A model generated the notes under the pieces. It was given only the letters and a program-made list of their open reading frames with translations. It had not been told where the DNA came from and ran no database searches. The position numbers and the translations under genes were made by a program. 53,856 nt of DNA from contig NZ_LGKP01000023.1 in the NCBI RefSeq assembly GCF_001306135.1, positions 1 to 53,856 of the forward strand, read 5' to 3'. Every line of letters begins with the position of its first letter. Positions within the stretch are counted from its first letter, which is position 1. Source of the DNA: Herpetosiphon geysericola. GTDB lineage: Bacteria > Chloroflexota > Chloroflexia > Chloroflexales > Herpetosiphonaceae. Below are positions 17,601 through 25,687 of this stretch, piece after piece.

Positions 17601-18308
17601 GTGGGCTGGGCTGATTTGAATTTGGCGCACTCGCTTGTCGGAGCGTTGCGAAATTGGGTCGTAAATCCGCAAACTTTCAAGCTGATCATCCCAAAATTCA
17701 AGCCGAATTGGACGCTCGCTGGTTGGCGGAAAAATATCGATAATCCCGCCACGCTGGCTGAGGTCGCCTGGCTGTTCGGCGGTTGGGCCAACGCGATAGC
17801 CCAAACTGACCCAGTGGGCCAATAATTTTCGTGGATCATGCTGGTCGCCTTGGCGCAATAGGCGGGTGGCAAAACCAAACTCCTCGGGAGTCATTGTTGG
17901 TTGCATTAATGCCTTGACCGAGGCTACCACACAGACGCTTTCGCCTGCATGCAAACGGCCTAGCACCGCCAAGCGTTGAGCCACAATCCCAATATCTGCC
18001 GACATATGCTCATAGGGCAAGGTATCGGTTGGCGGGAAAAGCAGCACATTTTCACCGAGCCATGCGGTGAGGTCGGCGTGCATGCGCACTGCTGCATCGG
18101 GTGTGGCGGCAATTAAGAGGCTACTGCGCGCCTGAAGCGTGGCAATGGCCGCTACAACCCGCCGTGCTGCGCTTGGCACAGGCGTGATAGTGAGGGTTGT
18201 ATTGGGTTTGGCTGCTGCCAGAGCCGCTTTAAGCTGTGGCTCATTTGCCAGAAGCACCTGAATATCTGCTAATACGCTATCTGCATGATCTGTCATTGTG
18301 TACGCCAC
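14673..18308 (-). CDS. mfd: Transcription-repair coupling factor
   Basis: DNA translocase that removes RNA polymerase stalled at lesions and recruits UvrA. The 1211 residues hold the UvrB-like N-terminal module (about 1-330), the CarD-like polymerase-interaction domain around '[17 protein letters not shown]' (about 509), a superfamily 2 helicase with Walker A 'GDVGFGKTE' (about 660) and 'DEEQRFG' (about 760), motif VI region 'QLRGRVGRS', and the C-terminal TRCF domain. The length is slightly above the E. coli protein. Starts at GTG 18308 or ATG 18296 are both possible; neither has a strong Shine-Dalgarno. It stands alone, with a repeat-rich gap upstream. Confidence 0.95.
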   Translation of the reverse strand: MAYTMTDHADSVLADIQVLLANEPQLKAALAAAKPNTTLTITPVPSAARRVVAAIATLQARSSLLIAATPDAAVRMHADLTAWLGENVLLFPPTDTLPYEHMSADIGIVAQRLAVLGRLHAGESVCVVASVKALMQPTMTPEEFGFATRLLRQGDQHDPRKLLAHWVSLGYRVGPTAEQPGDLSQRGGIIDIFPPTSERPIRLEFWDDQLESLRIYDPISQRSDKRVRQIQISPAHEIPFWRRNEAVKRIDQLQIASLRREVQHEWATAREHLETGQRFEGRAFYAPFFRTPHEAVEAGLWQHLPSSAVVLLSEEHELNAQGIELQSHADQVRATQVENNELPADFPFPLIAWTFIRKAIQRWSCLNLSNQPIADDQSDAFIREINTFSQAPSYGGQTDRLFEDLRERLVGGERVVLVSPQASRLRELASEHNLALIGEEDGPDVDDPAFQSGTIIIRHGNLSGGFSSDPLRLTLLSDSEIFGWQPRRAISTRARKQRSESDRTAFLQSLKVGDYVVHIEHGIAQYEGLSRIEASGAEREFLVLRYASGDKLYVPVDQVDRVSRYIGAGEGKPTLTRLGTSDWERAKRKVRADVEELATELLDLYAARQLVEGFAYSSDTSWQRELEDSFPYTETDDQLRAIEDVKSDMENTRPMDRLICGDVGFGKTEVALRAAFKAVQDGRQVAVLVPTTVLAQQHFETFSRRMQMFPVRIEMLSRFRSPTQQKAIIERIAKGEVDIVVGTHRILSNDLHFKQLGLVIIDEEQRFGVKHKEQLKRLRHEIDVLTLTATPIPRTMHMALSGIRDLSVIDTPPDDRMPIKTYVQPYNEMLVRDAILRELGRNGQAYFVHNRVQSIYTVANRIQKLVPEARIGVGHGQMPEKALEKVILQFFEGMFDVFVCTTIIESGIDVPSANTMIIDDATTYGLAQLYQLRGRVGRSTQRGYAYMFYNPTKSMNEEAQKRLEAIQEATELGAGFRIAMRDLEIRGTGNLLGAEQSGNITTIGFDLYSRLLSQAVERVREERKRGQTQKSGEQKAQRARAVEALRRAAVVSARSGFSSDAEDPVLPDAMVSIDLPINAYLPQNYVDDEPLRLRVYQHIAEARSTRDIRMLRQELEDRFGPVPEPAARLLDLLTLKVLALQAGVVSIISDDNEITVRLPKSVYLDREQLQRESPRGVVIGPQLARLDRRVLRDNWEVVLRQLLEALNKISS

Positions 18309-18344
18309 CGCTTAAACAATTCAAATATTGCTATTGTACCCTAG

Positions 18345-18585
18345 TCAAAAGGCAGAAGCAAAGGATGAAGGATGAGGGATGAAGGCAGAAGTCAAAAATC
18401 AGAAGTCAAAAAGAACAGAGAACAGAGAGCATAGAACATAGGGGTAAAGTCAAAAGCCCAAAGCCAATAGCCAGCATTAGGGTAATTGGTGGCTAAATAG
18501 TTGAGCATATGATTAAATTTGTATGTTCTATGTTCTATGCTCTCTGTTCTTCGTGTTCTTCGTGGTTAAAAAATCGCTAGGAGTT
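18345..18585. repeat. Intergenic dispersed repeats with a 22-base inverted repeat
   Basis: Between mfd and the divergent Crp-like gene are 'aaggatgaaggatgagggatgaagg' strings (18359-18386) and a perfect 22-base inverted repeat: 18419-18440 (agaacagagagcatagaaca...) against 18529-18550. It ends in 'ttcttcgtgttcttcgtggtt', also seen near 12424. Related text recurs near 25410-25440. Confidence 0.75.
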
Positions 18586-18590
18586 GAATG

Positions 18591-19181
18591 ATGCCAATTG
18601 ATGGCTATGCATTAATGGCCCGCACGTTTCAGCAGCTTGCGCCGATTCCACCTGCGCAGATGCAGGCCTGTTTGCGCTTGTTCAAGCCGCGTTTTTTGGA
18701 TGCAGAGCAGGTTTGGTTGCATGCTGGTGAGGCGACCGACCAAGTTGGATTTTTGGTCGATGGCTTGCTGCGTTTCTACTATTTAACCGCCGATGGCCTA
18801 GAATGGACGAAATCGTTTTGCCTGGCTGGCGATTTGATCGGTGGCTATCGAGCGTTGTTGCTGAATGAGCCATGCCAATTTACGATCGAAACCCTCTTGC
18901 CAAGCCATTATTTAGTTGCCAAGTATGCAGATTTTGCTGGCTTGGTCAACCAACATCCATGTTGGGATCACCTCTTGCGGCGGGTGGCCGAAAGCTTATT
19001 TATCAAAAAAGAACAACGTGAAAGCAGCCTATTGCTCGATGATGCGACAACTCGCTATCAACGCTTTTTGGTTGATTTCTCGGCGGTGGCTGGCGTTATT
19101 AAGCAATATCATATTGCCTCGTATTTGGGCATTACGCCAGTCAGTTTAAGCCGCATTCGGCGCCAATTACGGGCTGATTAA
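18591..19181 (+). CDS. Crp/Fnr-family transcription regulator
   Basis: Predicted DNA-binding regulator of 196 residues. An N-terminal cyclic-nucleotide-binding-like beta barrel (about 20-125; 'EATDQVGFLVDGLLRFYYL', 'FCLAGDLIGGYRALL') is followed by a dimer helix and a short C-terminal helix-turn-helix ('HIASYLGITPVSLSRIRRQL'). The usual cAMP-binding residues are not obvious and no Fe-S cysteines are present, so the ligand is unknown. ATG at 18591 is preferred to that at 18588 because AGGAG at 18579-18583 is 7 bases away. It lies just upstream of a co-directional SDR gene, which is a natural candidate target. Confidence 0.85.
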   Translation: MPIDGYALMARTFQQLAPIPPAQMQACLRLFKPRFLDAEQVWLHAGEATDQVGFLVDGLLRFYYLTADGLEWTKSFCLAGDLIGGYRALLLNEPCQFTIETLLPSHYLVAKYADFAGLVNQHPCWDHLLRRVAESLFIKKEQRESSLLLDDATTRYQRFLVDFSAVAGVIKQYHIASYLGITPVSLSRIRRQLRAD

Positions 19182-19252
19182 CCTATGATAATGCATTGCA
19201 ACTTTGAACCCGCTAGAGTATTCGCAGGAATTTAGCTAGCGAGGTAGTTTCG

Positions 19253-19978
19253 ATGCACACCACAGGCCACATAGTGTTGATTACTGGCGGCGCGGCAGGG
19301 ATTGGGCGGGCGTTGGCGTTGCGTTTTGCTCAAGCAGGCAATCAGGTTATTGTTGTTGGCCGCGATGCGCAAAAATTGGCCGAACTTAAGGCTTTGCAGC
19401 CAACGATCAGCACAATTCAGGCCGATTTGGCGCAAGCAAGCGAGCGTCAGCATTTGGCTGATCAGGTTCCTGCGTTATCGATCCTGATCAACAATGCAGG
19501 CGTGCAATATCATGGCGATTTAGTTGAGCAGCAATCTGCCCAGGTTGATCGTGATCAGGAAATTGCCATTAATTTAACTGCGCCGATCGATTTGATTCAG
19601 CGGTTTTTGCCCAAACTTCAGCAGCAGCCCGAAGCGGCGATCATCAATGTGTCATCTGGCTTGGCCTTGGTTCCCAAGCAGCAAGCGCCAATTTATTGTG
19701 CTACCAAAGCTGGAATCCATATTTTTACCAAGGCGCTGCGCTGGCAACTAGAACAAACTCAGGTGCGGGTGTTTGAAATTATTCCGCCGCTGGTTGATAC
19801 GGCGATGACGGCGGGGCGCGGCAAGGGCAAAATCAGCCCAGAGGCCTTGGTTGAGGAGTTTTGGCGAGGGTTTAGCCGTGATAGATATCAGTTGGCGATT
19901 GGCCAAGTTAAACTTTTAATCCAACTTCAGCGCTTTTTGCCCCGCGTGGCCGATCGATTAATGCGCTATGGGCGCTAG
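19253..19978 (+). CDS. Short-chain dehydrogenase/reductase, DltE-like
   Basis: NAD(P)-dependent oxidoreductase of 241 residues with a Rossmann fold. The cofactor motif 'TGGAAGIGRA' is near residues 11-20, 'NNAGV' near 83-87, the catalytic Ser is in 'INVSSGLALVP' and Tyr/Lys in 'YCATKAG'. The pattern 'QAPIYCATKAGIHIFTKALR' is typical of the DltE group. The substrate is unknown. The 71-base gap after the Crp-like gene has no terminator, so the two may form an operon; a GAGGT lies upstream of the ATG. Confidence 0.88.
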   Translation: MHTTGHIVLITGGAAGIGRALALRFAQAGNQVIVVGRDAQKLAELKALQPTISTIQADLAQASERQHLADQVPALSILINNAGVQYHGDLVEQQSAQVDRDQEIAINLTAPIDLIQRFLPKLQQQPEAAIINVSSGLALVPKQQAPIYCATKAGIHIFTKALRWQLEQTQVRVFEIIPPLVDTAMTAGRGKGKISPEALVEEFWRGFSRDRYQLAIGQVKLLIQLQRFLPRVADRLMRYGR

Positions 19979-20046
19979 GCGATGCCCTCACGCTCCTATT
20001 TCGAGGGTAGAAATTAATCGAGTTAGACAGCAACATGCGTGATCAT

Positions 20047-20108
20047 CACCCTTCCGTCCCGCCGCAAGGCGGGAAACGCAGGGGGATTAAAGCCCCCTGC
20101 ACCCCCTA
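20047..20108 (-). repeat. REP-like two-hairpin dispersed repeat, copy C
   Basis: On the minus strand this reads agggggtgcaggggg...cgtttcccgcc...ggcgggacggaaggg, matching copies at 25009 and 29490. Stem 1 is 20078-20085 with 20093-20100, and stem 2 is 20058-20063 with 20068-20073. Sequence changes relative to the other copies keep both stems paired. It lies between the SDR gene and aroF, which converge. Confidence 0.8.
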
Positions 20109-20170
20109 AAAATGGGTTTGTAGCTAGTTGTGGCCCTTGCTATTCCCGCCCATAGCCGTTGAATAGCACG

Positions 20171-21214
20171 TTAAATAGCTGCTGCTTTTGTGCGGCCTTG
20201 AATTGGGCGATCCATAGCATCGGCGATGCGTTCGACTTGCTCCATCAATTCAACAAAGCGTTCTGGCAAAAGCGATTGCTCACCATCCGACCAAGCTTCT
20301 GCTGGGTTAGGATGGACTTCGATCATCAAGCCATCAGCGCCTGAGGCGATGCCAGCCCGTGACATTGGCAAAATGCTCTGCCAGCGGCCTGTGGCGTGGC
20401 TGGGATCAACAATAATTGGCAAGTGGGTCAATTCGCGCAACACTGGAACCACACTCAGATCGAAGGTGCCGCGTGAGTGGTCGTCGAAGGTGCGGATGCC
20501 GCGTTCGCACAAAATGACCGCCTGATTGCCCTCGGCCATAATATATTCTGCGGACAGCAGCCAATCTTTGACGGTTGACGAAAGCCCTCGCTTGAGCATA
20601 ACTGGGCGGCGCGTGCGGCCAACCCGCTTGAGCAAAGCGAAATTTTGCATATTGCGAGCGCCAAGCTGCAAAATATCGGCGTATTCGGCCACCAAATCAA
20701 CTTGCTCAGTATCCATCACTTCGGTGATGACTGGCATACCGGTCAGTTCGCGGGCTTCGGCCAAGAGTTTCAGCCCATCTTCGCCCATGCCTTGGAAGCT
20801 ATAGGGCGAGGTGCGTGGCTTGAATGCGCCACCGCGCAAAATGGTTGCGCCAGCAGCTTTGACTGCTTCGGCAGTGCTCAGCAATTGCTCGCGGCCTTCG
20901 ATCGAACATGGCCCAGCCATAACGACCAACGAAGGGCCACCAATTTGCACGCCATTAATTTCGATAATCGTGTCTGCTTCGCGATACTCGCGGCTGACCA
21001 ATTTATAGGGCGCGGTGACGCGAATCACATCGCGCACGCCGGGCATCAATTTGAGTCGGGCAGCTTCGGCAATCGCCCCTTGATTGCCTGTAATTCCGAT
21101 CGCGGTGCGGGTTGGGCCGGGCATGGTGTTAGCCTGCAAACCCATATCCTCAATCACCGTACAAACAGCTTGAATATCCTCAGGTGTAGCGTGTGCATCC
21201 ATGACGACTAACAT
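20171..21214 (-). CDS. aroF: 3-deoxy-7-phosphoheptulonate synthase (DAHP synthase), AroF type I-beta
   Basis: First enzyme of the shikimate pathway, condensing phosphoenolpyruvate with erythrose 4-phosphate. The roughly 347-residue protein has an N-terminal ferredoxin-like regulatory domain (about 1-80; '[17 protein letters not shown]') fused to the barrel. Barrel landmarks are 'MAGPCSIEG', '[17 protein letters not shown]', '[12 protein letters not shown]', '[10 protein letters not shown]', 'CERGIRTF' and 'DPSHATG'. This is the Thermotoga/Bacillus-like class, in which the extra domain senses aromatic end products. ATG at 21214 is chosen since the domain begins there; the frame is open to 21265. 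An 11-base hairpin lies in its leader. Confidence 0.94.
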   Translation of the reverse strand: MLVVMDAHATPEDIQAVCTVIEDMGLQANTMPGPTRTAIGITGNQGAIAEAARLKLMPGVRDVIRVTAPYKLVSREYREADTIIEINGVQIGGPSLVVMAGPCSIEGREQLLSTAEAVKAAGATILRGGAFKPRTSPYSFQGMGEDGLKLLAEARELTGMPVITEVMDTEQVDLVAEYADILQLGARNMQNFALLKRVGRTRRPVMLKRGLSSTVKDWLLSAEYIMAEGNQAVILCERGIRTFDDHSRGTFDLSVVPVLRELTHLPIIVDPSHATGRWQSILPMSRAGIASGADGLMIEVHPNPAEAWSDGEQSLLPERFVELMEQVERIADAMDRPIQGRTKAAAI

Positions 21215-21249
21215 ACAACCTCGCATTGGGGTAACGCATGGCATACGAT

Positions 21250-21276
21250 AAGAGCTACGATACACTCGTAGCTCTT
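21250..21276 (-). promoter_or_regulatory. Leader hairpin upstream of aroF
   Basis: A perfect 11-base stem (21250-21260 with 21266-21276) with a 5-base loop stands 36 bases upstream of the aroF start. It has no T run, so it is not a standard terminator. A role in mRNA stability or as a protein site is possible. Confidence 0.4.
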
Positions 21277-21340
21277 AGTAGAAATCGTTACTAGTTTAAT
21301 ATTCCGCCTAGTTGGATTCTAACACCCAGATAGGGAAGGG

Positions 21341-21889
21341 TCAAATTTGGCGCGATGTTAATACATCGTTGCGTTCGATGGCGATTGCGCCTGGCAAATC
21401 GGCCAAGGTTTGCAAATTCAGGCCCGTTGGCAATTCTTCGAGTGGTTGCTCAAAGAAAATCACGCGCACAATGGCTTCATCGTTGAGCATCTGCCAAATC
21501 ATATTTTCGCGGCTAATCGAGCGTACCCGTGGCGTTTCGCCGATGCGAATGCGTTGGGCAAACGAAAGTGCGTCGTCTGGCGTGCGAAATAGCACAACAT
21601 GACGGGGCTTGCTTGGCGCAGCGGTGTTCTCGTCAAGCTCATCATCAAACTGTGGCTTGGGCCGCGCCAAATAATGGTAGTAGTGGCTTTGCGCCAGTTG
21701 TGCTACCGAGCTATGGACTAATTCGTCGAGTTCAGCGCGTGGCATGCCAAAACGATCAGCCACTCGATCGCTATTATGTTCAGTCATCGCAGCCCACCCT
21801 GTAAATATATCGTTTAATGGTTGATCAAGCATGTTTTGGATACCTCGCGATTGCATGGTTGCTCTAGTCATAGCATCGTGGTTCGACAT
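21341..21889 (-). CDS. Hypothetical protein
   Basis: A 182-residue soluble protein with no signal peptide or membrane span, not recognised. The N-terminal 40 residues are Met- and polar-rich. An acidic linker ('FDDELDENTAAPSKP') separates a helical half from a C-terminal alpha/beta half ('RHVVLFRTPDDALSFAQRI', 'VRVIFFEQPLEELPTGLNL'). The start may be the ATG at 21832 (MLDQPLNDIF...), which has GAGGT 8 bases upstream, rather than 21889. It lies 26 bases downstream of the LppX-like gene and upstream of aroF, all on the minus strand, so co-transcription is likely. Confidence 0.6.
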   Translation of the reverse strand: MSNHDAMTRATMQSRGIQNMLDQPLNDIFTGWAAMTEHNSDRVADRFGMPRAELDELVHSSVAQLAQSHYYHYLARPKPQFDDELDENTAAPSKPRHVVLFRTPDDALSFAQRIRIGETPRVRSISRENMIWQMLNDEAIVRVIFFEQPLEELPTGLNLQTLADLPGAIAIERNDVLTSRQI

Positions 21890-21915
21890 AACGAACCAGC
21901 CTACGAAAAGCTATG

Positions 21916-22602
21916 CTATTGTGGTGGAGTGATCGTAATCGATTGATTGAATTGGGAAACGACCAAGGTGCGCTTGATGGTTTCTTTTTCGCTGCTGACC
22001 AAACGGCCAACCGCAACGAGTTGACGTAATAATTTGTCGTCTTTGCCAATCCAAAGGTCGAGTTTAATCGTGCCAGCTTCGGCAACGCCACCAGTCAGGG
22101 CCGAGACGCTTTGGGCATCAACCTCGCCGCTGATATGATAGGTCGCCACGCCGTCGATCTCTGCCTCTTCGACAAAACTTGGGTTTTTCAGTCCGCGCAG
22201 CACGTCGCTAATGCCTTTGGCTGGCGAAAAGGTTTCAAGCCCGCCAGTATCAGCCAATTTTTCATAGGTCGTTGCATTAAATGGGTTTGGCGTAATCCAA
22301 GCGTCGGCTCCAATGATGATGCCATTGATATTGACGGCGATGGGCGCGCCAGCCAATTTGGCTTTGATCTTGGCCTGAATTTTATCGGGCCGAATGCTAT
22401 CGCCATCTGCATCAATGATGATAATATCGCCCAATGGTGCTGCTTCGCCGTCGCTGACCGTCAGTTTAAAGTGAAAGTTATTGACACTTTCAAAGGCGGT
22501 TGCGCCTTCGCTTGCCACTTTGGCTGCGTCAACATCGGCGTTGCCACAGGCCACCAACGCCATTGCCAGCACCAATAAGCTTAGTTTTTTCCACCAGCGC
22601 AT
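21916..22602 (-). CDS. LppX/LprAFG-like lipoprotein
   Basis: Surface lipoprotein of 228 residues. The signal 'MRWWKKLSLLVLAMALVAC' ends in lipobox LVAC (Cys 19). The rest resembles the LppX_LprAFG fold: 'VNNFHFKLTVSDG', 'DKIQAKIKAKLAGAPIAVNI', 'GVATYHISGEVDAQSV', 'KLDLWIGKDDKLLRQL'. In mycobacteria such proteins carry lipids across the envelope; in Chloroflexota the cargo is not known. GGAGG lies close upstream of the ATG. It is 30 bases after the MBL-fold gene, in the same direction. Confidence 0.78.
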   Translation of the reverse strand: MRWWKKLSLLVLAMALVACGNADVDAAKVASEGATAFESVNNFHFKLTVSDGEAAPLGDIIIIDADGDSIRPDKIQAKIKAKLAGAPIAVNINGIIIGADAWITPNPFNATTYEKLADTGGLETFSPAKGISDVLRGLKNPSFVEEAEIDGVATYHISGEVDAQSVSALTGGVAEAGTIKLDLWIGKDDKLLRQLVAVGRLVSSEKETIKRTLVVSQFNQSITITPPQ

Positions 22603-22632
22603 ACACCCTCCAAAAAACGTTGCGAATCGGCG

Positions 22633-23607
22633 TTAGTGTTGATCAAGAAAGATAATCTGTCTAGCCCGTTGTTCGCGGCGCAAGCGGCCTTGGCCTTCGA
22701 GATAGACCAAATGGGCCAAGGTTTCGGTGATCGCAAAACGCAGCTGATGCGCCGAAAGCGTGCTGACACCAAAGGCAAATTCGCAGACTTCAAAGGCGGT
22801 TTTGCCAGTGCGTGCATAGTCCTGCATCAAATCGAGCCGCTGATCATGATGCTGGACGATTTCGTGGCAGCGTTCACGAAAGGCCACGATTGGCTTGCGA
22901 TGCCCAGCCAAGGCCAAACGCACATCGAGCGCCGCAAACTGCTCAAGCGAGGCCAAATAATCGGCCAATGGGTCGCGTTTGGCTTCAGGCCAAAGGCTGA
23001 TATTGGGCGTAATATCAGCCAACACATGGTCAGCCACAATTAATAATTGATCTGCTGCATCATATAAACATAATTGGCCGTCTGCATGGCCAGGTGCGTG
23101 CAGCAATTGCCACGAGCGTTGACCAAGCTGCAATGGTTGAGTCATATCCAGCGGCTGCAAGACAGGCTTGGGATCAACATATTGGCTGGCATCCATGGTG
23201 TGTTGCCAAATCTGGCGATTGAGATCGTTGGGCATGCCGTGCAGTTCGAAAAAATCGGCCAAGCGATCGGCTGCATCGGGCAAGGGTTGAAACCACGCTC
23301 GTTGCACGCTCTGAATTTCGGTTGGCGACATCCAGACGCTGGCTCCGCTGCGTTCAGCCATCCAGCCTGCCATCCCATAATGATCAGGATGATAGTGGGT
23401 CACGATAATTTGCTTAATCTGTGACCACTCGATGCCCAAGCGTTCAAAGCTTGCGAGCCAAGTTTGCTCTGCTGGCCCATAGCGCATGCCCGTGTCGATC
23501 ACGACCCAGCCATGATCGGCGCGCAACAAATAGCAATTAACATATTTGAGTGGCAAGGGAACGGGAATCGGGATGCGATAAAGATCAGCGGTGATCGGTT
23601 CAAACAT
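22633..23607 (-). CDS. Metallo-beta-lactamase-fold hydrolase
   Basis: Cytoplasmic metallohydrolase of 324 residues. The dinuclear metal motif 'THYHPDHYG' lies near residues 70-78, with 'HAPGHADGQ', 'VADHVL' and 'LAGHRKP' supplying further ligands. A C-terminal helical region of about 80 residues ('ETLAHLVYLEGQGRLRRE') looks like a winged-helix-type extension seen in the LACTB2-like subgroup. The substrate is unknown. First of a likely minus-strand unit with the LppX-like gene and the hypothetical gene. Confidence 0.87.
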   Translation of the reverse strand: MFEPITADLYRIPIPVPLPLKYVNCYLLRADHGWVVIDTGMRYGPAEQTWLASFERLGIEWSQIKQIIVTHYHPDHYGMAGWMAERSGASVWMSPTEIQSVQRAWFQPLPDAADRLADFFELHGMPNDLNRQIWQHTMDASQYVDPKPVLQPLDMTQPLQLGQRSWQLLHAPGHADGQLCLYDAADQLLIVADHVLADITPNISLWPEAKRDPLADYLASLEQFAALDVRLALAGHRKPIVAFRERCHEIVQHHDQRLDLMQDYARTGKTAFEVCEFAFGVSTLSAHQLRFAITETLAHLVYLEGQGRLRREQRARQIIFLDQH

Positions 23608-23774
23608 GCGGCTATCTCGATATGATAATCTAGGAGTATTATCCGTTACTTTTGGCTTGGCATATGTTAGCAGAATGTTAGATCGTGCTCACCAAGGCTT
23701 GTTTGAGTGCAGCTATTGATTGGGCTGTGCAATAGAGCGTTAGCTTGCTGCCGATTATTATGCCTAAATAAAGA

Positions 23775-23812
23775 AAGCTCCTGCGGTGTAGCTACACCAC
23801 AAGAGCTTTTGG
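23775..23812 (-). terminator. Terminator after the LPMO gene
   Basis: AAAGCTC/GAGCTTT arms enclose the palindrome GGTGTAGCTACACC. On the minus strand the stem is followed by CTTTATTTA. It lies about 10 bases after the stop of the chitin/cellulose-binding protein gene. Confidence 0.7.
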
Positions 23813-23821
23813 TTGCTAGAT

Positions 23822-24769
23822 TTAATTAATCAATTGCCATAATGCTGGCACGGCAGCTGGCTCCCAGCCAGGCAACGAGGTATGGGCTTGGCGGCAAATA
23901 TAGGTGTGGCCAGCGTAGGTCACACCTGCACCAGTAGCATAGCTGGTGTAGGCTTGCCATGCTGGGGTGCTTGGGTTAGGGGTGGCGGTTGGCACGTTGG
24001 TTGGGCGTGGGGTTGCAACTGGCGTGTTGGTTGGCACAGCGGTTATCGTCGGGACGTTGGTGCTGGTTGGGCGGGGCGTGGTGCTAGGTTGGCTAGTTGG
24101 ACGCGGCGTAGCAGTCGGCATAGTGGTTTGGTTGCTGCCACCAAAGTTCACATCCGAGCAGCTATAAAACGCTTCGGGGCTATCCGAGCGCTGCCAAATT
24201 GCATAAATCAGATGCCGCCCAGTTTTGCCGCTCGGCAAGGTCGCATTGATTACATACGAGCCATTGACCAACGCTGGATTCGTGACCGATGCGAATGGAC
24301 TAGCCTCAAGATCCGACCATTTTAGCGGTTGGTTGGGGTCATAGCCATTGCGTGTGAGGTAAAAATCAAATGTGCCACGATGCGGTGCGGTTGCTTTATA
24401 CAAAAAGCTGAGCGAACTGCCCGAATTGAGTGGTGTTGCTGGCCAATCGGCGCGGGGTAGATCAAAGCCTGCATATTTTTCGCGGCCTGCGCTACACAAC
24501 TTGCCATCAGGAATAATGCTACGATGGCGGCCAGCAGCATCGCCAATATTAACCTCGTTCCAATCGTAGAGCGCTTGAGTTCCACCGCGCTCGATTGCCG
24601 CGCGACATGCGGCGGTAGCAGGCGTTTCTGGCCCTTCAAGAAAACAAGCGTAGGTGCGGCTCATTGGCGTTTGCAACGAACCATGGGCATGGACGTGATT
24701 CAATCCAACCAACCCTACTACCAACGAACAACAACCAACTGCGAAACGAAGGATACGACGTTGTACCAT
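23822..24769 (-). CDS. Secreted AA10 lytic polysaccharide monooxygenase with CBM5/12
   Basis: Copper enzyme that oxidatively cleaves chitin or cellulose outside the cell. The signal peptide (1-28) ends ...NHVHA, leaving His29 as the mature N-terminus, as the copper histidine brace needs. AA10 features are 'HGSLQTPMSRTYACFLEGPE', 'ALYDWNEVNIG', 'FDFYLTRNGYDP' and 'GRHLIYAIWQRSDSPEAFYSCSDV' (shortened: HLIYAIWQRSDSPEAFY). A TP-rich linker (about 218-270) leads to a C-terminal CBM5/12 ('WQAYTSYATGAGVTYAG', 'HTSLPGWEP'). ATG at 24769 is chosen because the signal peptide starts there and a GGGGGA lies upstream. It diverges from the GH9 cellulase gene and is probably a partner in polysaccharide breakdown. 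Confidence 0.93.
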   Translation of the reverse strand: MVQRRILRFAVGCCSLVVGLVGLNHVHAHGSLQTPMSRTYACFLEGPETPATAACRAAIERGGTQALYDWNEVNIGDAAGRHRSIIPDGKLCSAGREKYAGFDLPRADWPATPLNSGSSLSFLYKATAPHRGTFDFYLTRNGYDPNQPLKWSDLEASPFASVTNPALVNGSYVINATLPSGKTGRHLIYAIWQRSDSPEAFYSCSDVNFGGSNQTTMPTATPRPTSQPSTTPRPTSTNVPTITAVPTNTPVATPRPTNVPTATPNPSTPAWQAYTSYATGAGVTYAGHTYICRQAHTSLPGWEPAAVPALWQLIN

Positions 24770-24793
24770 GGGATTTTCCCCCTTATACCTATG

Positions 24794-24811
24794 TGGAGCC
24801 GCATGGCTCCA
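24794..24811 (-). promoter_or_regulatory. 5' UTR hairpin of the LPMO gene
   Basis: TGGAGCC-GCAT-GGCTCCA forms a perfect 7-base stem with a 4-base loop, 25 bases before the start codon. There is no T run. It may influence mRNA stability or translation. Confidence 0.4.
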
Positions 24812-24846
24812 TTTCAATGGGTCTCCCGTTCATCCAACTGCCTAGT

Positions 24847-24881
24847 ATATCTTTATAATTCCAGTGAAATTATAAAGATAT
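24847..24881. promoter_or_regulatory. 14-base-arm palindrome in the LPMO promoter region
   Basis: ATATCTTTATAATT (24847-24860) and its exact reverse complement (24868-24881) flank 7 bases. It is 78 bases upstream of the LPMO start. The arms contain TATAAT-like text, and a -10 candidate TATACT lies at its LPMO-proximal edge on the minus strand, so it may be an operator overlapping the promoter. Confidence 0.55.
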
Positions 24882-24889
24882 TGAACTAA

Positions 24890-25480
24890 AAGTCAATGAT
24901 TTTTAAGAAATCAAAAGAATTAGCCGGAAACCGCGAAGGTCGCGAAGAACGCGAAGACGAACACTGGGGGACTAGCATCAATCGCAATAATCCACAACAC
25001 AAACATTTGGGGGTGCTGGGGGATGAAAACCCCCGGCGTTTCCCTCCGGCGGAGGGACGGACGGGAGGCGAAACGAATGTTAAGCAATCAGCGATTAATA
25101 AAAACGAAACCGCGAAGATTTTTAGCCATGAATTGCCCGCATGACACGAAGGTTAAGTTTTTTGGCCACAGATTGGCACAGATTATTTTGATTAACTTCC
25201 CACAGCCCACAGTTCTCTGCGCCGCTGCGTTAAAAGCTTATCCACGAAGCGCACAAAGGACACGAAGCCTTGAAACCGCGAAGCTCACCAAGAACACGAA
25301 GGTTACGTTTTTGGCCACAGATTGGCACAGATTGTTTTGATTATTTGCTTGTAACACAAAGCCCCTAACCATAATCCCTCGGCATTGCCTGCTACATTTT
25401 TTCCTTCCGCATATGTTCTATGCTCTTTGTTCTTTGTTCTTCTTTTGCCTCTAGCATGAATTAACTATTTTAGCGCTAGA
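24890..25480. repeat. Intergenic dispersed repeats between LPMO and GH9 genes
   Basis: No convincing gene is seen. The stretch contains 'aaaccgcgaaggtcgcgaag' type motifs (near 24928, 25100, 25270), 'ttggccacagattggcacagatt' twice (near 25158 and 25309), a reversed 'ctctgcgccgctgcgttaa' near 25216, 'tatgttctatgctctttgttct' near 25412, and the REP-like copy A. Such text also fills other gaps in the window. Confidence 0.7.
25009..25070 (+). repeat. REP-like two-hairpin dispersed repeat, copy A
   Basis: Stem 1 is GCTGGGGG (25015-25022) with CCCCCGGC (25030-25037). Stem 2 is CCCTCC (25042-25047) with GGAGGG (25051-25056). It is nearly identical to copy B at 29490 and related to reversed copy C at 20047. 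Confidence 0.8.
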
Positions 25481-25483
25481 AGA

Positions 25484-25541
25484 TTGACAGAATTGTAAAA
25501 ATCATTTAATCTTTGCTTCAATAAATTTGGGAACGCTCTCA
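25484..25541 (+). promoter_or_regulatory. GH9 promoter and CebR/CelR-like operator
   Basis: TTGACA at 25484-25489 has a TTTAAT (25505-25510) as a possible -10, although with a short 15-base spacing. TGGGAACGCTCTCA at 25528-25541 agrees at 12 of 14 positions with TGGGAGCGCTCCCA, the cello-oligosaccharide-sensing CebR/CelR (LacI family) operator of actinomycetes, recalled from memory. Its position just after the expected start of transcription would suit a repressor. No LacI-family gene lies in the window. Confidence 0.55.
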
Positions 25542-25634
25542 AGTATTAGGCATAATCAATCAGCTAACAATAGAATTTAGCTCTTTGATTTAGTGAGACC
25601 GATTCCAGAGGCTGCTCTAATCGCTTACGTTGCA

Positions 25635-25667
25635 CTATTGCAGCAGGTTTATGTGCTGCTGCAATAG
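25635..25667 (+). promoter_or_regulatory. Strong leader hairpin before the GH9 start
   Basis: CTATTGCAGCAG (25635-25646) pairs fully with 25656-25667 around a 9-base loop. It ends 20 bases before the ATG, next to the A-rich Shine-Dalgarno AAAAAAGGA. Without a T run it is more likely an mRNA-stabilising 5' element than a terminator. Confidence 0.5.
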
Positions 25668-25687
25668 CCCAAAAAAGGATCAACCAA

